From positions 104,508 to 168,507 of the forward strand of contig CAKTOF010000002.1 of assembly GCA_934589675.1 (NCBI GenBank): a stretch of DNA of 64,000 bases, read 5' to 3'. A program made the translations under genes and the position numbers. Within the stretch, counting starts at the first letter, position 1; each line of letters starts with the position of its first letter. Of this stretch, positions 14,064-20,486 are shown piece after piece. The stretch comes from an uncultured Oscillospiraceae bacterium. GTDB lineage: Bacteria; Bacillota; Clostridia; Oscillospirales; Oscillospiraceae. Below the pieces are notes generated by a model that was not told the origin of the DNA, made no database searches, and was given only the letters and a program-made list of their open reading frames with translations.

Positions 14064-15992
14064 TCAACGCACAAATGTGGCCGCGTCAAAGCCTTCCCGG
14101 ACAGCGGCAAAGACGTTTCTGGCCCGCTTGGCATCTCCAATGACTACGAAGTCATAGTCAGGACTGCGCAGAGCCTCCACTTCGGCGGTGCGGGCCTTCA
14201 GTCCGGCGGCAATGAGCACGCTGTCTGCAGGGAAGGAATGCACTCGGCCTTCGGCGTCCGTGGCTTCCACGGCCTCTTTGGTGATTTTGGTCACTCGCAT
14301 GCCGCAGGCGATTTTGACGTGCTCTTCCAGCCGGGGCATCAGATACCGGCGATGGTCGGCGGTGGCGTCCACAGCCACGTCGTCCCGCATCTCCAGAACG
14401 GTGACGTCATGTCCCTGCATCCCCATGTGAAGGGCTGTCTCACAGCCCACCAGGCCTCCGCCAATGACGATGACCCTCTGACCGGCCTCAAAGCCGTTAT
14501 CGTACATCTCGGTGGCGACGGTGACATGCTCCAGATCAATTCCTTCGATTGGCGGAACAATGGCCTCAGAGCCGATGGCGCAGATTACGGTATCCGGTTT
14601 TTCCCGGGCGAGGAGTTCCGGGGTGACCGGGGTATTCAGCACTACCTTGACGCCATATATCCGGCATTCGTGCTCCAAGGACCTGGCGTAGTTGTACATG
14701 TCCATTTTAAAAGGCAGGTGCCGCTCCATATTGAGCCAGCCCCCCAGTTGGGAGCTTTTTTCGTACAGCACCACATCATGTCCCCGCTTGGCTGCCGTCA
14801 CCGCAGCCTCCATGCCGCCGCAGCCGCCGCCGGCGACCACGATCTTCCGCTTGGGAGAGGGGGCCACGTTGCGGATGGTGAATTCGCGTCCGGCGCAGGG
14901 GTTGATGGCGCAGCGGAGTACCTTGCCGCGGTTGTGGTACTGGGCGTTGTTGCACACAAAGCAGCGCAGGCACTGGTGGATCTCCTCCGTGCGGCCGGTG
15001 CGCGCTTTGGTGGGGAGTTGAGGGTCAGCCAGAATGGACCGTCCCAGCACAAAGCCGTCGCACCGTCCCTCTTCCAAAAAGCGTTCCATCAGAGCTGGGT
15101 CGGTATATCCGCCCACACTGGTAACGGGAATGTGAACCGCCCTCTTGACCGCTTCAGCCAGCGGGGCGTTGATGCCCCGTTCCTCAAAGACGGGTATGGC
15201 CATCCGTGTGGTCCAGGGCGCGCCGGCTGAGACGTTGATGAGATCAAGGCGGCTTTCCGCCAGTTTGCAGAATTCCACCACCTCGTCAATATCCAGACCG
15301 CCCTCCAAAAACTCGGAGCCGGAAATCCGCATATCCAGCGCAATGGTATTGCCCACCCGCTGGCGGACACGGTCCAGCACCATCAGGGGGAAGCGGGCGC
15401 GGTTTTCAAGACTGCCGCCGAACTCATCTGTGCGCTTGTTGTGCAGGGGGGAGAGGAACTGGTGCAGCAGCCAGCCGTGGCCGCAGTGGATCATGGCCAT
15501 ATCAAAGTCACAGTCCCGGCAGATCTCCACCGCGTCAGCAAAGGAATCGGCAACCTGATCCATGTCCTCATAGGTCATCTCACGAATCTCATCGCCCCAT
15601 TCGTCCACCATGCCGGTGGGACCCATGGTCTGGTGTCCATCGTTATAAATGGAGTCGGCCATGGCGCCGCCGTGGCTGATCTCAATGTTGATCAGGGCGT
15701 TGTGGGCGTGGACCGCATCGGCGATGCGCTGGAGGGAAAAGGGAACGTCAGGGTTGTCAAAGCGGATCTGCTGCAAGTGTGTCATGCCATTGTCGCTGCC
15801 GATGATAGACTCGCCCAGAGTGACCACCGCGGCGCCGCCGGCGGCCAGGCTTTCGTAGAAGGCGATGGCCTGCTCTGTATAGCCGCCCTTGGGGTCCAGC
15901 TCTACAATGGACATGGGGCCGGTTTTGATGCGGTTTTTCAGTGTCAGGTTCCCCACCTTGAGTGGAGAAAAAAGATTTGGATACTGTGTCAT
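14064..15992 (-). CDS. OYE/FadH-type NAD(P)H:flavin-dependent enoate reductase
   Basis: 642 residues with the three-part plan of 2,4-dienoyl-CoA reductase, trimethylamine dehydrogenase and BaiCD/BaiH. An FMN TIM barrel (1-~370) begins NLFSPLKVGNLTLKNRI. An iron-sulfur motif uses Cys341, 344, 347 and 361 (C-x2-C-x2-C-x13-C). FAD and NAD(P)H Rossmann domains follow (VVAGGGCGGMEAAV from ~385; VIVIGGGLVGCETA ~510). In the barrel HCGHGWLLHQFLSP (170-182) has Trp174 where most relatives have the Tyr of HGYL, a possible change in proton donor. ATG 15992 follows GGGAGGAAACAAC. The protein is predicted to move hydride from NAD(P)H through FAD, FeS and FMN to an unsaturated acid or to a partner. Confidence 0.88.
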   Translation of the reverse strand: MTQYPNLFSPLKVGNLTLKNRIKTGPMSIVELDPKGGYTEQAIAFYESLAAGGAAVVTLGESIIGSDNGMTHLQQIRFDNPDVPFSLQRIADAVHAHNALINIEISHGGAMADSIYNDGHQTMGPTGMVDEWGDEIREMTYEDMDQVADSFADAVEICRDCDFDMAMIHCGHGWLLHQFLSPLHNKRTDEFGGSLENRARFPLMVLDRVRQRVGNTIALDMRISGSEFLEGGLDIDEVVEFCKLAESRLDLINVSAGAPWTTRMAIPVFEERGINAPLAEAVKRAVHIPVTSVGGYTDPALMERFLEEGRCDGFVLGRSILADPQLPTKARTGRTEEIHQCLRCFVCNNAQYHNRGKVLRCAINPCAGREFTIRNVAPSPKRKIVVAGGGCGGMEAAVTAAKRGHDVVLYEKSSQLGGWLNMERHLPFKMDMYNYARSLEHECRIYGVKVVLNTPVTPELLAREKPDTVICAIGSEAIVPPIEGIDLEHVTVATEMYDNGFEAGQRVIVIGGGLVGCETALHMGMQGHDVTVLEMRDDVAVDATADHRRYLMPRLEEHVKIACGMRVTKITKEAVEATDAEGRVHSFPADSVLIAAGLKARTAEVEALRSPDYDFVVIGDAKRARNVFAAVREGFDAATFVR

Positions 15993-16007
15993 GTTGTTTC
16001 CTCCCGA

Positions 16008-17069
16008 TCATTTCATAAATACTGTGACATAAGTGAAGGTTGTCAGCGCCACCACGCCCCAGGTGCAGCCGCCCAGCAGGACGGGCTTGATCCCCTTGGT
16101 GAACAGGTCCCGCAGATTGATTTTGCAGCCGACGCCCACCAGGGCCACTGTAATGAGATATTTGTTCGCTTTTTTCAAAATGGCCGCCAGCGTGGTGCCG
16201 AACAGGCCGATGCCGGAGAAGTCCGCAATGGTATTGAGAACGGCCAGCCCCAAAAAGCCGAGAATGAATACAGGAAACGCTTTCAGGACCTTGCGGGCGC
16301 TGCCCGAGGTGTCTACGCTGCCCTCGCCCTGAATGCGGCGCTTGTTCCAGACGCTCCAAGCCATAACGGCCAGCGCCACGAAGACCAGCATTACCACACG
16401 GGTGAGCTTGACCACCACGGCCAGCTCACCGCCGGTGACGCCGGAAGCGGACACGGCGGCAGCGCCCAGCAATGAGTCGTAGGTGGCCCCCGCGGCAGTC
16501 ACGCTGGCCACATCATTGATGGCGATGCCGGCCAAGATGCTGAACTGTGAGGGGCTGAGCTTGAGCGCCAGTGCCACATAGGGCCACATGAGGGTGGCCA
16601 GAATGTCGAACAGAAAGATAGCGGTCATGGCATAGGCCATTTCGTCCTCATCGGCATCCAGCACAGCGGCCAGAGTGGCGATGGCGGTCCCGCCGCAAAT
16701 GGAGGTGCCGCCTGCCACCATGATTCGAGTGTTCGTCGAAACGCGGATCAGGTATTTACCCACCAGGCAGGCTGTGATGAACGCAAAGGCAATGCTGAGA
16801 ATGATATACGGCAGAGCCCCGGCGCCAGCGCCCACGATCGTTGTAAAGCTGAGGGTCCCGCCGCACAGGATGATACCCAAGCGAAGAATGACTTTGGATG
16901 AAAATGCGGCGCCTGATTTTATTTTGTTCAGAAAGCCGGGGCTGACCCAGTTGGCAAGCAGGATGCCCAGAAACATCCCAATCATGGGCGCTCCAATGAT
17001 ATGCTGAAGTCCACCCAGCCAGGTTGCGACGATCCCAAGCAAACAGCACAGTCCGATTCCAAGGTACAT
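16008..17069 (-). CDS. YeiH/PSE-family membrane protein (putative sulfate or anion exporter)
   Basis: 353 residues with about ten hydrophobic segments. The start is set at ATG 17069 because GGGAAAGGGG lies a proper distance upstream; an in-frame ATG at 17102 lacks this. Family (UPF0324) marks: APMIGMFLGILLAN, LGIILCGGTLSF, MVAGGTSICGGTAIATLAAVL, GIAINDVASVTAAGATYD. Members are often called putative sulfate exporters, and some occur in sulfonate catabolic loci, but direct transport data are few. First gene of the island operon, preceded by a LysR-controlled promoter. Confidence 0.88.
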   Translation of the reverse strand: MYLGIGLCCLLGIVATWLGGLQHIIGAPMIGMFLGILLANWVSPGFLNKIKSGAAFSSKVILRLGIILCGGTLSFTTIVGAGAGALPYIILSIAFAFITACLVGKYLIRVSTNTRIMVAGGTSICGGTAIATLAAVLDADEDEMAYAMTAIFLFDILATLMWPYVALALKLSPSQFSILAGIAINDVASVTAAGATYDSLLGAAAVSASGVTGGELAVVVKLTRVVMLVFVALAVMAWSVWNKRRIQGEGSVDTSGSARKVLKAFPVFILGFLGLAVLNTIADFSGIGLFGTTLAAILKKANKYLITVALVGVGCKINLRDLFTKGIKPVLLGGCTWGVVALTTFTYVTVFMK

Positions 17070-17101
17070 ATTGATCTGCCCCTTTCCCAGTGTTGTAAAC
17101 A

Positions 17102-17208
17102 ATTATATAAATGTTTGATTGGTTTGTGAAATAGCGATTCCCAAATGACCCATTGCATGAAAACAATGGGTTTTGGCCTTGTGTATTTGTGTGCTTTTGC
17201 TATATAAT
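17102..17208. promoter_or_regulatory. Divergent promoters with LysR operator
   Basis: Minus promoter: -35 TTCACA (complement of 17125-17130), 17-bp spacer, -10 TATAAT (complement of 17102-17107), driving the YeiH operon. Plus promoter: -35 TTGTGT (17179-17184), 18-bp spacer, -10 TATAAT (17203-17208), driving the LysR gene. Between them a palindrome, CCAAA-TG-ACCCATTG (17141-17155) against CAATGGGT-TTTGG (17164-17176), contains ATTG-N8-CAAT. Its centre is about 64 bp upstream of the YeiH start point, the usual LysR recognition position. Confidence 0.75.
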
Positions 17209-17239
17209 AAATAAAACTGCCAGAGGAAGGAACGTTGTC

Positions 17240-18178
17240 GTGGAACTTACGCAGCTTCGGTATTTTCAGAAGGTGGCCCGCACCCGCAGCATCACAAAAG
17301 CCGCCCAGGAACTTTACATCTCACAGCCGACGCTCAGCCAGAGCCTCAGACGGTTGGAAAGCAGTTTGGGCTGTCCGCTTTTTACACATCAGCCAGGGAA
17401 ACGAATGCAGCTCAACGAAATAGGGGAAATGTTTTTGCAAACGGTGGACCGGGTGCTTGAAGAACTGGAGATCGGGATCAATCAGGTGCGTGAATTCAAC
17501 CGGTGCGCCGAATTTCAGGTGTCTGTTGCCAGCTCAGTCCACGATTTGTGTGATGACTTGGTGGTTGCCTTTTTTGAAAAATATCCCGGCTCGAAAATCT
17601 CGCAACGGTTGGTGCCCATCAATTCTTTGTCGGAGCTTTTGTTGAACGATGAGATCGACTTTGCCATATCACCCTGCCCGCTGGAGGACCCGCGCATGGA
17701 CAGCCGCCCGCTTTATCTGGAAGAACTTCTCGCGGTGGTAGGGACTACGCACCGCCTGTTTGGCCGAAAGTGGATCTGCCGGGAAGACCTGACGCATGAA
17801 AAGTTTATCTGTAATTATTCAGAGGCGGACCGTATTTATTTGGAGGATATGCTGTTCGAATCATCACAGGATGGACTGGACATCATTTTGGAGAGCAATG
17901 AGGTCAGTACGCTCCGGCGTCTGGTAGACTCCGGAGCGGGCGTGACCTTCATGCCGGCCCGTGTGGTATATCAGCGGATCAAAAATGGAGATCTGCTGTT
18001 GGAACAGGCAATGTGTGTCAGCGATTACAAATCAGACACGCCGACTTGCATCACAAAGAAAAAGAATCGTTTTCTCTCTGGCGCGGCAACAGAATTTTTT
18101 GAGTTTGCCACCAAGTTTTGCCGGGAGGAGAATGTGCGGATCCAGCAGTTTCTTGCGGAGAATTTCAGCGAATCGTAG
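17240..18178 (+). CDS. LysR-family regulator of the island operon
   Basis: 312 residues from a GTG at 17240, 8 bp after GAGGAAGGA; the longer ATG version lacks a ribosome site and overlaps the promoter. HTH: ELTQLRYFQKVARTRSITKAAQELYISQPTLSQSLRRLESSLG (1-45). The effector domain (about 90-290) includes RRLVDSGAGVTFMPARVV. Divergent from the YeiH-OYE-flavoprotein-DASS operon with a palindrome in between, it should be the activator responding to the operon's substrate. GC is clearly lower than in housekeeping genes, supporting recent acquisition. Confidence 0.92.
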   Translation: MELTQLRYFQKVARTRSITKAAQELYISQPTLSQSLRRLESSLGCPLFTHQPGKRMQLNEIGEMFLQTVDRVLEELEIGINQVREFNRCAEFQVSVASSVHDLCDDLVVAFFEKYPGSKISQRLVPINSLSELLLNDEIDFAISPCPLEDPRMDSRPLYLEELLAVVGTTHRLFGRKWICREDLTHEKFICNYSEADRIYLEDMLFESSQDGLDIILESNEVSTLRRLVDSGAGVTFMPARVVYQRIKNGDLLLEQAMCVSDYKSDTPTCITKKKNRFLSGAATEFFEFATKFCREENVRIQQFLAENFSES

Positions 18179-18190
18179 CTTGTCGGCGTC

Positions 18191-18256
18191 AGCGCAAAAT
18201 GATTTGCGCTGCCTCAGAAACAAAAAAGCCAGTTGGTAAAAACCAGCTGGCTTTTT
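18191..18256 (+). terminator. Terminator after the LysR gene
   Basis: An 8-bp palindrome AGCGCAAA-ATGA-TTTGCGCT (18191-18210) is followed by a stronger hairpin, AAAAAGCCAGTTGG (18223-18236) with CCAGCTGGCTTTTT (18243-18256), ending in a T-run. Confidence 0.85.
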
Positions 18257-18371
18257 GATGTATATAGTCCAGTACAAAAATTCTAAATGTCGCCTCTCGC
18301 GGGGCAAAACTGCAATTTTGAAAAATCGAGTTTTTGCAACTTTTTCACTCTAAAAGTGGTGTGTTATATGT

Positions 18372-18401
18372 GAAAACACCGCACTTTCGTGCGGTGTTTT
18401 C
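18372..18401. terminator. Bidirectional terminator downstream of tRNA-Thr
   Basis: Perfect 13-bp stem GAAAACACCGCAC, loop TTTC, complement ending GTTTTC. It lies 28 bp past the 3' end of the minus-strand tRNA. The 115 bp between this and the LysR terminator is AT-rich with small inverted repeats and no gene. Confidence 0.75.
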
Positions 18402-18428
18402 GGCGTTGCATCTTTCATCAACACATTT

Positions 18429-18504
18429 TGGAGCTACTGGCCGGACTTGAACCGGCGACCTGCTGATTACGAATCAGCTGCTCTACCAGCTGAGCCACAG
18501 TAGC
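18429..18504 (-). tRNA. tRNA-Thr(CGU)
   Basis: 76 nt including an encoded CCA. The acceptor stem GCTACTG/CAGTAGC, D-arm GCTC...GAGC, anticodon stem GCTGA/TCAGC with loop TTCGTAA (anticodon CGU) and T-arm GCCGG-TTCAAGT-CCGGC all pair. It marks the edge of the low-GC island. Its 3' end faces the island, but no att duplication or integrase is visible. Confidence 0.97.
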
Positions 18505-18538
18505 ATTTGCGCCATCCATTTGGGCAACTGCGAGATGT

Positions 18539-18567
18539 ATTCTAGCACGGATCGCGCGATTCGTCAA
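18539..18567 (-). promoter_or_regulatory. tRNA-Thr promoter
   Basis: -35 TTGACG (complement of 18562-18567), 17-bp spacer, -10 TAGAAT (complement of 18539-18544), about 28 bp upstream of the mature tRNA 5' end. Confidence 0.85.
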
Positions 18568-18966
18568 GCCCGTTTCTGCGTCCGCAGCCGGTTTTTTCGC
18601 GCGCGGCGTGTCGGTTCGGCTGCATTTGCAGTCAGGCCGTCGCCCAGCCGCCATTGCCGCGTGTGGCGGCCGCCGCAGGTTTCGATGTCAATACCGGAAT
18701 TTCGACCAGTTCTGTCCGACAAAATCCGGCATATTTTTCACTGCCGAGTTGACCGTAACGAGCCGCGAATTTTAGTTTCCGCAAAAGTTATTCACACTTT
18801 CCACAGGTTTCTCCACAGCCCCCAACTCCCCTTTTTGTCCGCGTCTCCGCAAAAATTGTTAATTCGTGCCAGTGCGCGCAAACGAAGTTCTTTGCCGGAC
18901 GAAAGCGCGAATTATCGTTGACATAACGCGTTTTATCCGTTTTGCGCACGGCGTACCGGTTCAAAA
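18568..18966. other. Gene-free interval with DnaA-box-like cluster
   Basis: About 400 bp without a credible gene. The notable content is three closely spaced 9-mers: TTATTCACA (18788-18796), a full match to the DnaA-box consensus; CTTTCCACA (18797-18805), one mismatch; and TTCTCCACA (18809-18817), one mismatch. No dnaA, dnaN or other origin genes are near, so I do not call an origin. Confidence 0.45.
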
Positions 18967-19010
18967 AATGCAAATGCAGGGAGGCGCCTGCCCTCCCTGC
19001 ATTTTTCTTT
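18967..19010. terminator. Terminator after tsaD
   Basis: ATGCAGGGAGG pairs with CCTCCCTGCAT around a GC-rich loop; T-runs occur on both strands (TTTGCATTTTTTG on the minus strand). It immediately follows the tsaD stop. Confidence 0.85.
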
Positions 19011-19011
19011 T

Positions 19012-20031
19012 TCAGATGCGCGGCGGCTCCGAGATCGGCATGGTCGCATAGGCGTTCAGGCTCTGATCGGCGATGTGGCCGGCCAGGAATTCGTAGTAGC
19101 CCTGCGCGCCGATCATGGCGCCGTTGTCGCCGCAGAGGCCGAGCGGCGGCGCGCACAGGCGGATGCCGCGGCGGGCCGTCTCGCGCTCAAATTCCGCGCG
19201 GATGCGTGAGTTGGCCGCAACGCCGCCTGCGATGGCGAGCGTGCGGTAGCCGGTGTGCTCCACGGCCGCCATCGTGCGCGGGACGAGCGTGTCGCACACA
19301 GCGGCGGAAAAGCTGCCGCACAGCGACGGGACGTCGACCGTCTCGCCCTTCTGCTCCGCGTTGTGCAGCAGGTTGAGCGCCGCCGTTTTCAGCCCCGAGA
19401 ACGACATATCGAGCGGATGGTCCGCCACATGCGCGCGCGGGAGGGCGTAGCGCCGGTCGTCGCCGGACTGCGCGGCCGCGTCAAGCGCCTTGCCGCCGGG
19501 GTACGGCATCCCGAGCACGCGCGCGACCTTGTCGAAGCACTCGCCCGCCGCATCGTCGCGTGTCGTGCCGAGGATCTCAAAGTCCGTATAGCCGCGCACG
19601 TCGACGATGAGCGTATGCCCGCCGGAGACGACAAGACAGACAAACGGCGGCTCGAGATCCGGGTAGGCCAGGTAATTTGCCGCGATATGCCCGCGCATAT
19701 GGTGCACCGGGATGAGCGGCACGCCGAGCGAAAGCGCCGCGGCCTTCGCAAAATTCAGCCCTACGAGCACGGCGCCGATGAGCCCCGGCGCGTAAGTTGC
19801 CGCGACGGCGTCAATGTCGCCGCGCGCGAGCCCCGCCCGCGCGAGCGCCGCATCGGCAAGGCCGTACACGGCCTCGACGTGCTTGCGCGAGGCGATCTCC
19901 GGCACGACGCCGCCGTAGAGCGCGTGCATCTCGATCTGCGAGCTGATGCAGTCGGATAAGATCTCCCGCCCGTCGCGCACGACGGCGACGGCCGTCTCGT
20001 CGCAGGACGATTCCACTGCGAGAATGTTCAT
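19012..20031 (-). CDS. tsaD: tRNA N6-adenosine threonylcarbamoyltransferase
   Basis: 339 residues, the normal length for TsaD/Gcp. The start is ATG 20031, overlapping the rimI stop (ATGA). Motifs: ILAVESSCDETAVAVV (ASKHA phosphate-binding), HHMRGHIAANYL (metal-binding His pair, ~105-116), VSGGHTLIV, and GGVAANSRIRAEF in the second half. It transfers the threonylcarbamoyl group from TC-AMP to A37 of ANN-decoding tRNAs with TsaB/TsaE. It sits downstream of rimI and polA in one overlapping transcript. A tRNA-Thr, itself a t6A substrate, lies 500 bp away and TrmO is encoded later in the window. Confidence 0.97.
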   Translation of the reverse strand: MNILAVESSCDETAVAVVRDGREILSDCISSQIEMHALYGGVVPEIASRKHVEAVYGLADAALARAGLARGDIDAVAATYAPGLIGAVLVGLNFAKAAALSLGVPLIPVHHMRGHIAANYLAYPDLEPPFVCLVVSGGHTLIVDVRGYTDFEILGTTRDDAAGECFDKVARVLGMPYPGGKALDAAAQSGDDRRYALPRAHVADHPLDMSFSGLKTAALNLLHNAEQKGETVDVPSLCGSFSAAVCDTLVPRTMAAVEHTGYRTLAIAGGVAANSRIRAEFERETARRGIRLCAPPLGLCGDNGAMIGAQGYYEFLAGHIADQSLNAYATMPISEPPRI

Positions 20032-20486
20032 GGTTCGGTCTCTCCCCAATCCTTCCGGAGGATGAGTGCGTCCTCCTTCGGCTTTGTATAGTAGTTTTTC
20101 CGCCGGCCGACCTCCGAAAAGCCGAGCTTTTCATAGAGCGCGCGCGCCGCGTCGTTGGAAACGCGCACCTCGAGCGACAGCGAGCGGACACCGGCTTTCT
20201 CCAGTCGCGCGATAAGCGAGCCGATGAGCGCCTCCGCGACCCCGCCCCGCCGCGATTTCTGCGCGACGGCGACGTTCATCATGTCCGCCGCATCCAGAAC
20301 GCTCTGCGAGCCGATGTAGCCGGCGACCGCGCCGCCCTTTTCCGCCACGAGCCACAGGCTCAGCGGGTTCGATAGCTCCGAGCGGACGGAGCTTTCGCTC
20401 CACGGGTCGGAAAAGCACGCCTTTTCCAGCGCGGCGACGGCGGCGACGTCGCGCTCCTCCATCGGGCGGATGACAAAGTCGCTCAT
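20028..20486 (-). CDS. rimI: Ribosomal protein S18-alanine N-acetyltransferase (GNAT)
   Basis: 152 residues from ATG 20486, which overlaps the polA stop; a 41-codon upstream extension is antisense-like and lacks a ribosome site. GNAT fold with the acetyl-CoA loop around VAQKSRRGGVAEALI (Q/R-x-x-G-x-G/A-like) and a late NDAARALYEKLGFSEVGRRKNYY, typical of RimI. RimI acetylates the N terminus of ribosomal protein S18 in E. coli. Adjacency to tsaD is the usual Firmicutes arrangement and supports the name over a generic GNAT. Confidence 0.9.
   Translation of the reverse strand: MSDFVIRPMEERDVAAVAALEKACFSDPWSESSVRSELSNPLSLWLVAEKGGAVAGYIGSQSVLDAADMMNVAVAQKSRRGGVAEALIGSLIARLEKAGVRSLSLEVRVSNDAARALYEKLGFSEVGRRKNYYTKPKEDALILRKDWGETEP

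Noticed and set aside
10300..18429. Integrative element targeted to tRNA-Thr
   Set aside because: Geometry and GC fit, but I find no copy of the tRNA 3' end at the far edge and no integrase, excisionase or replication gene.
18418..18654. Open frames over the tRNA-Thr region
   Set aside because: They run through the tRNA and its promoter; no ribosome site or family match.
18568..18966. Replication origin
   Set aside because: DnaA-box-like sites are present, but there is no dnaA, dnaN, recF or AT-rich unwinding region nearby.
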